Assembly (NCBI GenBank): GCA_016718275.1
Contig: JADKEA010000021.1
Location: forward strand, 223,509-287,508
Length of the DNA: 64,000 nucleotides
From: Candidatus Villigracilis affinis
Lineage (GTDB): Bacteria > Chloroflexota > Anaerolineae > Anaerolineales > Villigracilaceae
Reading direction: 5' to 3'
Part shown: piece after piece, positions 25,067 to 34,190 of the stretch
Position numbering within the stretch: position 1 is the stretch's first letter
Layout of the letters: each line of letters starts with the position of its first letter
The notes under the pieces: model-generated
The model's database searches: none
What the model saw: only the letters and a program-made list of their open reading frames with translations
Told to the model about the DNA's origin: nothing
Position numbers and translations under genes: made by a program

Positions 25067-27442
25067 CTACTTGCACATATATAACGTGTTGGATTGATTG
25101 CCCGGCCCGCCTCCACCTGGACCTTGAACCTGATTCTGTCCATTTTGCTGGTTGCTGAATTCAGAGACCACCGAACACGAACTTGCCAGCCAGTTTGCAA
25201 TGTCTTCTTTGTTCCCGCGGTTATCACCGTAGAGCACGTAGCGCAATTCACCGTTGGCAACCATCTCCGCAAGGTCTTCTGCGCTGACGACATCATCCTG
25301 CCCGCCGAAGCCGCCCATATACAGCACTGGTCTTCCCGTTTGGATCACCCAGGTGGAGCCCTGCTGTGACGAAGGCACTGCCGCCAGATATTTCACATCC
25401 TGCGTGTTGGCCTGAAGATAAACGAGCATTTCGCTGTTTGCGTTCGAGTTCGGTCCGCCATCATCCTGCGGACGCGGCGAAGCAAGGCCGACCTGTTGCT
25501 GATTACCTCCTGTATAAGCGGTGGGTAAATTTTTATCCACATTGGATGAGACGGTCATCATCGTCCAATAGATGGGGATGACCAGCATCGAAGCCAGCAG
25601 GCTGAGATACGCGGCGCGCTTCACAACGACCATCGAGAGGGTTCCCACCGCAAACAGGATCACAGCGAGAAGCATCCACCATGATTGTTCACCGTATTGA
25701 TACGAGGCGAAGAGTTGGAAGGCCAGCGTAATTAAAGATGCGCCGATAAGCACTGCGCCGATCCATTTTTTGTCTTTGCCCCAACTCCACAATTGAGCGA
25801 AGCCGATTCCCACCATGGCGCCGAGGGCAGGGGCCAGCATGATGGCATAGTAAGAGTGGAAGATGCCTGAGACCATGCTAAAGAACACCACACAGGTCAG
25901 CAGCCATCCACCCCAAATGACGAGGGCTTTGTGAACCGCCGATTCAAGCGGCAGGCGGATCTTGCCCGCGAAAAGCGCCAGCACCACACTGATCAACGCG
26001 AAGGGCAGAAGCCACGACATTTGCTTTGAAAGCGGATTTGTAAAGAAACGGAAGACGCCCGGTGTGCCTGTCTCCTGGCTGAAAGGAGTACCGCCATTGC
26101 CGCCTGGCCCGCCAGCGGGTCCCTGCCCATTTTGCTGAGGGTTCATGCCCTGCGGAGCGCAAGCCAATTCACTTGAGTTAGGTGGAGTCACGCAGGAGCC
26201 GTTGATCGTATTCCCGTTTTGCAGAGTGAACGAGCAGGCGTCGCCTTGTGTGGATGTGGAGCACGCATCCAATGCGGCTTGGGGCGGACCTTGATTATTG
26301 ACATTGCCGTTGGTTGTCTGAGCATTGCCTGTGGGAGCCTGTCCGTTTTGCTGTGACATGCCTTGCGGAGCGCAGGCCAGGACATCGAGGTTTTGAGGTG
26401 TAATGCAGGAGCCATCTACGGTGTTGCCGTTTTGAGTGGTGAATGAGCAGGCATCGCCTTGTGAAGATGTGGAGCAGGCATCCAAGGCTTCCTGCGGCGG
26501 GCCTTGACGAAGATTCTGCTGGGGCTGAGCCGCCTGATTGGTGGACTGATCAGTTTGCGGCGCGGTGGGAGGCGTTCCATTTTGCGGTCCGCCGTTTCCT
26601 CCCAATCCAGTGTTTCCGAGGCGCGATACTCCGTTGTGGCCGAAGATCAATCCCATGACAGTGTTGTTATCGCTTGATCCAATATATGGGCGTGAGTCAG
26701 CGGGGGTCAAATCTACAACAACTGCCCATGAGAACGAAACCGCGAGCAGTAATACTGTGGCGATGCCAAGATTGAGGATTTTACGGAGCCAGCCTTCTTT
26801 CGATCCGAAGAAATACAGCGCGTAGAATGCGGGGAGCGGCAGAAAAGCTTGCATCATTTTGATATTGAAACCGAGGCCGACAATGAACCCGCCCAGCAAA
26901 AGCCAGCGGAGTTTTCCATCTTCGGTTGCTTTGATGAAAGCCCAGGCCGCCATGAGCAAAAAGAAGACGAGCATGCCGTCCATGGTGTTGTTGCGGTTGG
27001 TGGCCACGAAGACGGGGGTGAAGGCCATGACGAAAGCGGCAATGAGGCCTGCGAGTTCGCCCGCATATTTTTTGACCATGCTGTACAAAAGCGGAATGCT
27101 GAATATGCCTGCGAGGATATTCGGCAGTGAAACGCTGAATCCGCTCACGCCGAGGAAAAATGCGAAGACCGCTTCGATCCACAACCCCAGCGGGGGTTTA
27201 TCCACGGTGACCGAACCGCCGGGCTCGGCGGCGACGAAGAAGAAATTGCTCCAGCTTTTCAGCATGGCTTCCACGGCGGCGGTGTAATATGAATTCGCAT
27301 CGCCGATGGATTCGATGTTGACCATGTGTACGCCGAAAGAGATCGCCATGATGACGATCACAAGCAGAAAGGCGGGTGTGATCCCGAGGAGAAGATTCTT
27401 CTTCAGGAAGGATGGTTGGGCAGGGATGGTTGCAGTTGTCAT
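25067..27442 (-). CDS. GT39/ArnT-like glycosyltransferase carrying two inserted Cys modules
   Basis: 791 residues. Multi-pass GT-C fold: GDANSYYTAAVEAML in the first outer loop with the likely catalytic acid, VDKPPLGLWIEAVFAFF, and NRNNTMDGMLVFF. After VDLTPADSRPYIGSSDNN the outer loop is expanded by about 180 residues of Gly/Gln/Asn-rich sequence with two four-Cys modules (PPQEALDACSTSSQGDACSF and PPQAALDACSTSTQGDACSF). The membrane part then resumes (NPLSKQMSWLLPF). A second Gln/Gly-rich stretch precedes the C-terminus. It probably transfers a polyprenyl-linked sugar outside the membrane. GtrA, a likely partner, is encoded 89 bp upstream on the same strand. Confidence 0.82.
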   Translation of the reverse strand: MTTATIPAQPSFLKKNLLLGITPAFLLVIVIMAISFGVHMVNIESIGDANSYYTAAVEAMLKSWSNFFFVAAEPGGSVTVDKPPLGLWIEAVFAFFLGVSGFSVSLPNILAGIFSIPLLYSMVKKYAGELAGLIAAFVMAFTPVFVATNRNNTMDGMLVFFLLMAAWAFIKATEDGKLRWLLLGGFIVGLGFNIKMMQAFLPLPAFYALYFFGSKEGWLRKILNLGIATVLLLAVSFSWAVVVDLTPADSRPYIGSSDNNTVMGLIFGHNGVSRLGNTGLGGNGGPQNGTPPTAPQTDQSTNQAAQPQQNLRQGPPQEALDACSTSSQGDACSFTTQNGNTVDGSCITPQNLDVLACAPQGMSQQNGQAPTGNAQTTNGNVNNQGPPQAALDACSTSTQGDACSFTLQNGNTINGSCVTPPNSSELACAPQGMNPQQNGQGPAGGPGGNGGTPFSQETGTPGVFRFFTNPLSKQMSWLLPFALISVVLALFAGKIRLPLESAVHKALVIWGGWLLTCVVFFSMVSGIFHSYYAIMLAPALGAMVGIGFAQLWSWGKDKKWIGAVLIGASLITLAFQLFASYQYGEQSWWMLLAVILFAVGTLSMVVVKRAAYLSLLASMLVIPIYWTMMTVSSNVDKNLPTAYTGGNQQQVGLASPRPQDDGGPNSNANSEMLVYLQANTQDVKYLAAVPSSQQGSTWVIQTGRPVLYMGGFGGQDDVVSAEDLAEMVANGELRYVLYGDNRGNKEDIANWLASSCSVVSEFSNQQNGQNQVQGPGGGGPGNQSNTLYMCK

Positions 27443-27457
27443 TTGTTACTCCTTTTT

Positions 27458-27525
27458 TGAACCGTAAAGACCGCCAGACTCGTAAAGAAAAATCTTTTAC
27501 GAACTCTTTGCGTGACCACCGAGTT
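27458..27525. repeat. Imperfect palindromic spacer repeat, 'CAAAG' family
   Basis: ACCGTAAAGACCGCCAGACTCG with TCGTAAAGA is answered by TCTTTTACGA and ACTCTTTGCGTGACCACCG, forming nested imperfect inverted arms in the gap between gtrA and the glycosyltransferase gene. Confidence 0.55.
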
Positions 27526-27531
27526 AATTTC

Positions 27532-27960
27532 TTATTTCTTGAAAGTCCACATGCGATTGGCGAAATAATTCCAAAAGACCACCACGCCCGTAGCAATGAC
27601 CTTTGCAGGGAGGTAGCCCCAATCGGGTTGGCCGAGCATTGTGCCGAAGATGCCTTCTAGCGAAAGCACGATGAGGTTGTTCAGTGCAAGCCCCACCAGA
27701 CTCACAGCTGTGAATTGGACAAGTTGTCTGCGCCAATCGGGTTGAATGGCGTCGCCGAAGGTCCAAAGGCGATTCCATGTGAAATTATTGACCAGCCCCG
27801 CGGTAAAGGACAGGCTGTTTGCCAGCAAAGTCGGCAGGCCTGCCAGTTTGAGCAGGGTCAGCAGGCTGAAATCCAATAAAGTGCCGACCGCACCCACCGC
27901 CAGAAAACGGGAGAAGCGTTCGATTTCCTTGTTTGAAGACGTGTCAGATAAAGCGGCCAT
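27532..27960 (-). CDS. GtrA-family membrane protein
   Basis: 142 residues with four hydrophobic helices. It starts with a cytoplasmic stretch and RFLAVGAVGTLLDFSLL, then NFTWNRLWTFG and the ending FWNYFANRMWTFKK, the GtrA pattern (FxxNRxWTF). GtrA-like proteins are thought to help move polyprenyl-linked sugars across the membrane for use by outside-facing glycosyltransferases, which fits the GT39-like gene just downstream. It is divergent from the sensor kinase gene at 28189. Confidence 0.88.
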   Translation of the reverse strand: MAALSDTSSNKEIERFSRFLAVGAVGTLLDFSLLTLLKLAGLPTLLANSLSFTAGLVNNFTWNRLWTFGDAIQPDWRRQLVQFTAVSLVGLALNNLIVLSLEGIFGTMLGQPDWGYLPAKVIATGVVVFWNYFANRMWTFKK

Positions 27961-28104
27961 TCTTTACTCCTTTTAATCAGAGATAAACGTTGATAAACGA
28001 AGATGTTCTTTTGTTCGATATCCTAATCTTATATTTTTCCGCCAAATTGAGAGAGTGAAGCCAGTCATTACTTGCCGTCCGCAGCCGTGAATTCTTCATC
28101 CCCA

Positions 28105-28124
28105 CCCATGACAGCTGTCATGGG
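28105..28124. promoter_or_regulatory. Perfect 20-bp palindrome between gtrA and sensor kinase
   Basis: CCCATGACAG/CTGTCATGGG is a perfect inverted repeat about 75 bp upstream of the sensor kinase start and about 155 bp upstream of gtrA. It is nearly identical to 24957-24976. It could let the encoded response regulator control its own operon, the gtrA-glycosyltransferase unit and the lipoprotein unit. Confidence 0.55.
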
Positions 28125-28188
28125 AAATGTGGGGGAATCATGACGACGCGCACAGGGCGCGCGCCTGCCTTCATGATAAGATTTGCTT

Positions 28189-29508
28189 ATGCAAGCCCAA
28201 AACGACTCAACCCGCATTCTGCGTGTCGCCGCATGGATATGGATCGGTTATCTGATCGCCATGTTGATGATGGATGTTGTGTTGTACACCCCGTTTGCCC
28301 AGCAAGCCATTACGCAAAACCCGCCGCTCCAGCAGGATATCCCCGGTCAACAACTTCCCCCGTTGGGGAATCCGCAGCTTCAGCCGCAGGGGGCGCGTTT
28401 TTGGCCTGTCTTTCTTTTCTATGCGGCCAATGGCGCGGTTGCTTTTGTCTTTCTTCTGTTCACGTATTGGAAATGGCCGCAAGATCAGCTTGGTGGCGCG
28501 TTCTACCCTCTTCTGGTGTTGATGATCTCGGCTACGCCCATCATCATCAATACCCTGGTCGTGCCGCGCTTCCCGCAGGGTCCGCTTTCGAATGCGGAAG
28601 GCATGGCGCTGCGGCAGTTGCCCGTTCTGTTTGTTGCGCTGGCGCTGGTCGCATGGGAATATCAACTTCCACATGTCATCTTTTTCAGTGTGGCCACCAC
28701 GGCGCTTGAGCTTGGCCTGATCGCGTTCAGCGTCATCAATTCCCAAAGCGTTTATGTTTTCATTTTCATTGCCATTATCCGCACCATTACGTTTGTAGCC
28801 ACAGGTATCTTCCTCAACCTGCTTGTCACACGCCTGCGCGAACAGCAGGAATCTTTACGGCAAGCCAATGCCAATCTTTCGCACTATGCGTCGACGCTGG
28901 AGCAGTTGACGGTGAGTCGTGAACGCAATCGTCTCGCGCGCGAACTGCACGATACGCTGGCACATTCTCTCACCGCCATTTCCGTCTCGCTTGAAACTGC
29001 CAAAGCCTATTTTGATATCGAACCGAAGAAGGCACAGGAATTCCTCGATAAATCGCTGGAGGCCACTCGCACCGGTGTGGATGAAACCCGCCGCGCACTC
29101 AAAGCCCTGCGTTCATCGACTTTGGAAGATATGGGATTGGGACCCGCCATCCGACAGGCCGCCGAATCTGCGGCCTCGCGCTTCCATCTGGACCTTGAAC
29201 TGGTTCTGCCAAATCCCATGCCTTCTCTCAGCCCAGACGTGGAGCAGACCCTCTATCGAATCGCACAGGAAGCCATTGAAAATATCACTCATCACTCGCG
29301 CGCTAACAAATTCACCATCCGTCTCGAAAGCAACGGTCATACCACCTTGACCATCCGCGATAACGGCATTGGCTTTGATATGCGCTCGAAGGAACCGACA
29401 GGTCACTTTGGGCTCATCGGCATGCGCGAACGCGCCGAACTTGCAGGCGGTAAATTGAAGATCGAAAGTGAAAAAGGAAAAGGCACGAAGGTTGTGCTGA
29501 CGATATAA
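28189..29508 (+). CDS. NarL-type membrane sensor histidine kinase
   Basis: 439 residues from the ATG at 28189; the TTG two codons before is less likely. Six hydrophobic segments cover the first 225 residues, with a Pro/Gln-rich outer loop after the first (NPPLQQDIPGQQLPPLG). A coiled coil leads to a HisKA_3 domain with the phosphoacceptor His in RLARELHDTLAHSLT, and a HATPase_c domain with QEAIENITHHS and DNGIGFD. The signal is unknown. The response regulator gene follows after 75 bp. Neighbouring palindromes suggest that the pair controls the surface-protein cluster upstream. Confidence 0.9.
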   Translation: MQAQNDSTRILRVAAWIWIGYLIAMLMMDVVLYTPFAQQAITQNPPLQQDIPGQQLPPLGNPQLQPQGARFWPVFLFYAANGAVAFVFLLFTYWKWPQDQLGGAFYPLLVLMISATPIIINTLVVPRFPQGPLSNAEGMALRQLPVLFVALALVAWEYQLPHVIFFSVATTALELGLIAFSVINSQSVYVFIFIAIIRTITFVATGIFLNLLVTRLREQQESLRQANANLSHYASTLEQLTVSRERNRLARELHDTLAHSLTAISVSLETAKAYFDIEPKKAQEFLDKSLEATRTGVDETRRALKALRSSTLEDMGLGPAIRQAAESAASRFHLDLELVLPNPMPSLSPDVEQTLYRIAQEAIENITHHSRANKFTIRLESNGHTTLTIRDNGIGFDMRSKEPTGHFGLIGMRERAELAGGKLKIESEKGKGTKVVLTI

Positions 29509-29514
29509 TCTGCA

Positions 29515-29580
29515 GATCGTAGACAGTGGATGGTGGACGATAAAACGGTCTGCGGTCTATTGTCCATTGTCGGGAATCCA
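29515..29580. repeat. Spacer repeat, 'GGACGAT/GTCCAT' family
   Basis: GTAGACAGTGGATGGTGGACGAT and the mirrored CTATTGTCCATTGTCG fill the gap between kinase and regulator genes. The same words (GACGATGGAC, TTGTCCAT, ATCGTCCA) recur at about 43719-43770, 45346-45405 and 57570-57617. Confidence 0.55.
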
Positions 29581-29583
29581 ACC

Positions 29584-30216
29584 ATGAAAATCCTCCTCTG
29601 TGACGACCAGGCAGTGATCCGCGATGGGCTGGAAATGCTTCTCAATCTCGAGAAGGATTTCCAGGTCATCGGCTCCGCGCAAGACGGCGCTGAAGCCGTG
29701 GAACTTGCCGCGCAAAAACAACCCGATCTCATTTTGATGGACCTGAAAATGCCAATGATGAACGGGATCGAAGCCACGCGTGAGATCCGCGCCAGATTCC
29801 CCCAAATCAAAATTCTCGTGTTGACCACCTACGATGACGATGAATGGGTCTTTGATGCCATCCGCGCGGGCGCATCAGGCTACCTGCTTAAGGATACGTC
29901 ACGCCAGAAGATCGTCGAAGCCATTCGCGGGACAATGGAAGGAAAATCCTTTGTTGACCCCGCCATTGCGGGTAAATTATTAAATCAAGTTGCCAGCAAG
30001 CAAACACAGCCCACTTCCATCTTGACAGATAAACTCACCGAGCGTGAATTGGATGTGCTGCGCCTGATCGCCAAAGGAATCAACAACAGCGATATTGCTG
30101 CCCAGTTGCATTTATCTGAAGGAACGGTTCGGAATCACGTCAGCGCAATTTTGGAAAAATTGGGAGTGTCAGATAGAACGCAGGCGGCGGTCATCGCCAT
30201 TCAGCATGGGTTGTGA
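29584..30216 (+). CDS. NarL/FixJ-type response regulator
   Basis: 210 residues from the ATG at 29584; an upstream in-frame GTG at 29530 would add residues encoded by a spacer repeat. Receiver domain: LLCDDQAVIRDGLEM, phosphoacceptor in LMDLKMPMMNG, LVLTTYDDD, GYLLKDTSRQ. The LuxR HTH is in the last 65 residues (LTERELDVLRLIAKG, GTVRNHVSAILEKLG). It forms a pair with the kinase before it. Candidate targets are the two CATGACAG palindromes in this cluster. Confidence 0.92.
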   Translation: MKILLCDDQAVIRDGLEMLLNLEKDFQVIGSAQDGAEAVELAAQKQPDLILMDLKMPMMNGIEATREIRARFPQIKILVLTTYDDDEWVFDAIRAGASGYLLKDTSRQKIVEAIRGTMEGKSFVDPAIAGKLLNQVASKQTQPTSILTDKLTERELDVLRLIAKGINNSDIAAQLHLSEGTVRNHVSAILEKLGVSDRTQAAVIAIQHGL

Positions 30217-30238
30217 ATCAATTATCAGTTTTGTTGAA

Positions 30239-30949
30239 TTACAGCGGCGTTTTCGCTGCCATCCCCGCACTGCGCGGATATTTCGGCGGCGTGGCAGCGA
30301 CCTTATCCACGAGCACAAGGTAACGGTCATCGGCAACGCCGGGCAGGTTGACGGGAATCAACTGCTTTAATTTTCCACCCAATAATTTCATCGCCTTTTC
30401 AGCGGACTGCGCTTCGGCGGGTCCGCTTTCACCTTTTTGGGCAAGTACGATTCCGCCCAGCTTTACCAGCGGGAGCAGGTATTCGCTCAAAACATTGAGG
30501 TTTGCCACTGCGCGTGCTACAGCCCAGTCATAGCTTTCACGATGCTCCGCTTTTTGACCGATATCTTCCGCGCGCGAATGGATCACCTTCACATTTTCCA
30601 GCCCGAGGGTATCCACGATGTGCTGACAGAATTTGGCCTTCTTACCGACCGATTCGACCAGGGTCAAATGCATGGCGGGATAGATGATTTTCAAGGGAAT
30701 GCCCGGGAAACCGGCACCCGTTCCCACGTCAATGAGGCGATACGGGGGAGTGGCTTTCCACGCCTGCACACAGGAAAGTGAATCCAAAAAATGCTTGGTG
30801 CGGATGGATTCCACATCCCGAATGGCGGTGAGGTTGAATTTTTGATTCCAATCCAAAAGCTCACGTTCATAAGTGGCTAGCGCCAGAATGTGTCTCCCCG
30901 TCAGGCGGACGTTGAAAAGCGAGAGTGCTTCGCGGGCTAAATTTTCCAT
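30239..30949 (-). CDS. rsmG: 16S rRNA (guanine-527-N7)-methyltransferase
   Basis: 236 residues from the ATG at 30947-30949. Rossmann-like SAM domain with IDVGTGAGFPGIPLKI, VESVGKKAKFCQ, HSRAEDIG and VARAVANLNVLSEY. The N-terminal FNLTAIRDVESIRTKHFLDSL is the RsmG signature. It methylates G527 of 16S rRNA. It lies convergent with the response regulator gene, 22 bp apart, and 69 bp downstream of the DUF4349 gene. Confidence 0.93.
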   Translation of the reverse strand: MENLAREALSLFNVRLTGRHILALATYERELLDWNQKFNLTAIRDVESIRTKHFLDSLSCVQAWKATPPYRLIDVGTGAGFPGIPLKIIYPAMHLTLVESVGKKAKFCQHIVDTLGLENVKVIHSRAEDIGQKAEHRESYDWAVARAVANLNVLSEYLLPLVKLGGIVLAQKGESGPAEAQSAEKAMKLLGGKLKQLIPVNLPGVADDRYLVLVDKVAATPPKYPRSAGMAAKTPL

Positions 30950-30965
30950 GAAGTGATTATAGCAA

Positions 30966-30999
30966 AAAAGAGAGACCACTTTTCAGCAGTCTCTCTTTT
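30966..30999 (-). terminator. Terminator after DUF4349 gene
   Basis: AAAAGAGAGAC (30966-30976) pairs perfectly with GTCTCTCTTTT (30989-30999), with A-rich sequence before it that gives a T tract on the minus strand. It separates the DUF4349 gene from rsmG. Confidence 0.85.
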
Positions 31000-31018
31000 A
31001 CTATTCACAATTCACTTC

Positions 31019-31967
31019 TTACTTCTTTTCCACTTCCTGTGCTTGTTCCTTCTTCGGTTTGCTTCCACGCAGCTTGCGGAAAATGGCCCGCGCGCCGATA
31101 AACAAAAGATAAAGGAAGAAGCCGATGGTGAGCAGAACAGGCAGTGTGAAGATAATGAAGCGGATGAGGAACTCGGAAAAGCCCTGGAAGAAGTCGATCA
31201 GATCCTGCGTCGCTTCGAGCGCCACGCCCTTGGGCTCCCACTTGCCGATGACGAGCGGCTTGATGGTCTCTTCGGCAACGATGCGCACGCTGATGGCAGA
31301 AAGCGCAGAGGCTTCTTCATAATATTTGATTTGGCCCTTGGTCACTTCGATCTGCTGGCGATAATAGGTAAGCTGATTGAAGATGTTGACCACGTCTTCG
31401 GTGGTGGTGGCTTCTTCGAGGATCTTGTTCAATTGCTCTTCAGTGGCTTCGAGGCTTTTCAGGTTCGATTGCAGGTCCACGTATTCGGCAGTGACATCCT
31501 GACCTGAAACGGTCTCGGACTGCACTTCGACCACATCTTTTTTGATCTGATCCAGAGCCTCGGTCAACTTTTCGGCAGGCACGCGGACAGTGATCGTCGC
31601 TTCGGGCACTTCAATGTTATCGCTGGTATAGCTTTGGTACAAATTGGAGGAAACGACAAATCCGCCCATTCCCTCAGCCATCGACTGGATGGCTTCCATG
31701 CGTCCCTGTACATCTGAAACGACAATGGCGAGGTCAGCGTTCTTGATGACGATCCGCTCGATGGCTGCCGCTGAGGCACCAGAACCGCTGTTCGAGGTGC
31801 TTTCTTCGAATGCAGGCTCGGGCGCGAACATGTCCTGCTCAACTGCGGGCGCGCCACCGGAAGATGGCAACACATCCATGACAGGGGCTTCCGGGGCTGC
31901 TGCTACTGCCACATGCGGTGACAAGCAATGCCGCGGCAATGATGCTGAATATCAAAATCTTTTTCAT
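31019..31967 (-). CDS. DUF4349-domain lipoprotein (one frameshift near the N-terminus)
   Basis: The true start appears to be the ATG at 31965-31967 after AAAAGGAG. It encodes MKKILIFSIIAAALLVTAC, a signal peptide with lipobox VTAC (Cys19), then a Ser run. At about 31885-31905, in a GC-rich stretch with GGGG runs, the frame shifts into the long frame (EAPVMDVLPSSGG onward). The DUF4349 core covers the next 190 residues (VIKNADLAIVVSDV, FVVSSNLYQSY, ATITVRVPAEKL, SVRIVAEET) and includes a coiled-coil segment. A C-terminal hydrophobic helix and a Lys-rich tail follow. The role is unknown. The shift could be a homopolymer error. Confidence 0.78.
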
Positions 31968-32069
31968 GATCTTTTCTCCTTTTACCTTATGGCGATTTCT
32001 CTACACAAGGAACGAACATGATAGAGAGAAAGTTCCTGCCCGTCATGTTTTGCCGCTCAATCTTCGGTA

Positions 32070-32801
32070 CTACCACCCATCGGCGATGCGCAAGGCATGT
32101 TTTTCAGGCAGCCCAGCCGAGCGGATGCGTTCCTGCACCTCGGGGATGTTGTAGCTGACGCGGCGCGGAGTCCATGTCTGTGCTTCGGTGTCGTAAATGG
32201 CGTATGCGGCGCGCGGATCACGGTCACGCGGCTGGCCGACCGAGCCCGGGTTGAGAATGATCTTCGGACGCAATTCCACGACCACATTGGGGGTTGTCTG
32301 CCCGAGGGTCACGCGTTTGGAATTGCCGTCCATTAGGAATGAGCATTGAATGTGCGAATGGCCGACGAAACAGCTCGTCGTGTTGAAATGGTCGAAATTG
32401 AGCTGCGCCGAAAACGAATTCAAAATATATTCCCACAACGGGTCGCGTGGACTTCCATGCGCGAGCGTGGCATCACCACACACTTTTGTATTCGAGGAAA
32501 GTGTACGCATGTAATCCAGGTTGCTGGCAGATAAAACTTTTTCATGATAGATCAGGGAGCGGCGTGCATCTCCATTGAAGGTCTCGAGCGGCATCTTTCC
32601 GATGGCAGCCACGTCATGGTTGCCAAGCAGGCAGGTGAGGTTCGGAATATCCTGAATCTCTTCGACCACTGCGTTCGGGTCAGGGCCATAGCCAACGAGA
32701 TCGCCAAGGCACCAGGTTTCATCCACCTGACCGGCATCCTTCAATACGGCTTCAAGGGCAGTGTAATTCGCATGAATGTCCGACATAACTAAAACGCGCA
32801 T
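32070..32801 (-). CDS. Metallophosphoesterase (YfcE/MJ0936-like)
   Basis: 243 residues with all calcineurin-like phosphoesterase motifs in order: SDIHANYTAL, GDLVGYGPDP, LGNHDVAA, AHGSPRDPLWEY and GHSHIQCSF. Members use two metal ions to cleave phosphodiesters; some act on small nucleotides, but the substrate here is unknown. It lies 2 nt after coaBC and may be co-transcribed with it. Confidence 0.88.
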   Translation of the reverse strand: MRVLVMSDIHANYTALEAVLKDAGQVDETWCLGDLVGYGPDPNAVVEEIQDIPNLTCLLGNHDVAAIGKMPLETFNGDARRSLIYHEKVLSASNLDYMRTLSSNTKVCGDATLAHGSPRDPLWEYILNSFSAQLNFDHFNTTSCFVGHSHIQCSFLMDGNSKRVTLGQTTPNVVVELRPKIILNPGSVGQPRDRDPRAAYAIYDTEAQTWTPRRVSYNIPEVQERIRSAGLPEKHALRIADGW

Positions 32802-32803
32802 AT

Positions 32804-34009
32804 TTACTCCAGCAACCGTGATGTGTGTTCGATAATGATTTCAGCCACTTCCATTTTACTTGTCAACGGCAGGTTTTCCCGTTCGCCGTTCGCAAACAGA
32901 ATGGTGACTCGATTCGTCTCCACCGCAAACCCCGCATCGCTGGCAGAGATATCGTTCGCAACAATGAAATCCAGTTTTTTGGATTTCAACTTCTCGGCGG
33001 CATTTTCAAGAAGATTTTGACTCTCCGCCGCAAACCCCACCATGACTTGAAAACGCTTCTTGTCGACGGGTGAGCCTGATACTGTTTTAAGAATATCGGG
33101 TGTCGCTTCAAGCTCAATCTGCGGAATCCCGTCTCGTTTCTTCATTTTATCTTTGGCTGCATTCTTCGGGCGGAAATCCGCCGCCGCCGCCGCCATGATC
33201 AACGCATCGGCGGACTCGGCCAACACGGCCTTGAGCATCTCTTCCGCGCTGTTCACTTTGACGACACGCGCTCCCACAGGGGCGGTCAATGCTGTCGGAG
33301 CAGTGACCAGGCAAACGTCCGCGCCAGAATCGAGCGCGGCCTGGGCGATGGCATATCCCTGTTTGCCTGATGAATGATTGGTGATGACCCGCACCGGGTC
33401 AAGCGCTTCCTGAGTCCCGCCCGCAGTGACAACCACTTTTTTGCCCGCGAGCTTTCCTTTTCTGCCCAACACAATGCGAATGTGGCCGAGTATTTCCGCA
33501 GGCTCCACCATGCGGCCCGTGCCAGTCAACCCCGAAGCGAGGTGGCCTTCTGCAGGCCCAACGATGATGGCACCGCGTTCTTTTAATTTTGCAAGATTGT
33601 CCTGCGTGGCGGGGTGATCGAACATGCCGCCGTCCATCGCGGGCGCGATCACCAGCGGACAGGTCGCTGCGAGTGCGGTAACTGTCAATAGATTGTCTGC
33701 GATTCCATTCGCGAGCTTTGCGATCGTATCGGCCGTGCACGGCGCAATGACGAGCAGGTCCGCCGTTTTGCCAAAGCTGACATGCAGGACGTGTGCTTCG
33801 TTGCCCCACAGGTCGTTGTCAGTATATGCGCGGCGCCCAGTGACAGATTGAAAGGTGAGCGGCGTGACGAATTTTTCCCCTGCGTTGGTTAAGATCACAT
33901 CCACATCCGCGCCTGCCTGCGCAAGTTTGGAAGCCAGGTCGGCGGCCTTATAACCCGCAATGGAACCCGTCACACCGAGCAGGATATGTTTATTCGAAAG
34001 GATGGACAT
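32804..34009 (-). CDS. coaBC: Bifunctional CoaBC (phosphopantothenoylcysteine synthetase/decarboxylase)
   Basis: 401 residues. CoaC flavoprotein domain (1-180): VTGSIAGYKAADL, FVTPLTFQSVTGR, HVLHVSF with the active-site His, LVIAPCTADTIAKLANG. CoaB domain (190-400): TAGGTQEALDPVRVITNHSS, KQGYAIAQ, MAAAAADFRP. It makes 4'-phosphopantetheine for coenzyme A. Two CoaC positions differ from the well-studied enzymes: the Asn of PxMNxxMW is Asp here (PAMDGGMFDHP), and the Cys of the ACGxxGxGRM flap is Ser (LASGLTGTGRM). The start is the ATG at 34007-34009. Confidence 0.92.
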   Translation of the reverse strand: MSILSNKHILLGVTGSIAGYKAADLASKLAQAGADVDVILTNAGEKFVTPLTFQSVTGRRAYTDNDLWGNEAHVLHVSFGKTADLLVIAPCTADTIAKLANGIADNLLTVTALAATCPLVIAPAMDGGMFDHPATQDNLAKLKERGAIIVGPAEGHLASGLTGTGRMVEPAEILGHIRIVLGRKGKLAGKKVVVTAGGTQEALDPVRVITNHSSGKQGYAIAQAALDSGADVCLVTAPTALTAPVGARVVKVNSAEEMLKAVLAESADALIMAAAAADFRPKNAAKDKMKKRDGIPQIELEATPDILKTVSGSPVDKKRFQVMVGFAAESQNLLENAAEKLKSKKLDFIVANDISASDAGFAVETNRVTILFANGERENLPLTSKMEVAEIIIEHTSRLLE

Positions 34010-34190
34010 ATGCGGTCATTATACTTCCAAGAGAAAAATGTAAGAGGTTATTTTCATTATGTGTATTTATCTTGCATGGTGCGTTTTTGCCTAAAATGCC
34101 AGCAATAATTCAGATTAATCTGTCTGAAAAAGGAGGCGCAAATTCTGCAAAATGTAATCGATTGACATACCCGAAACTTACACCAGCCCC

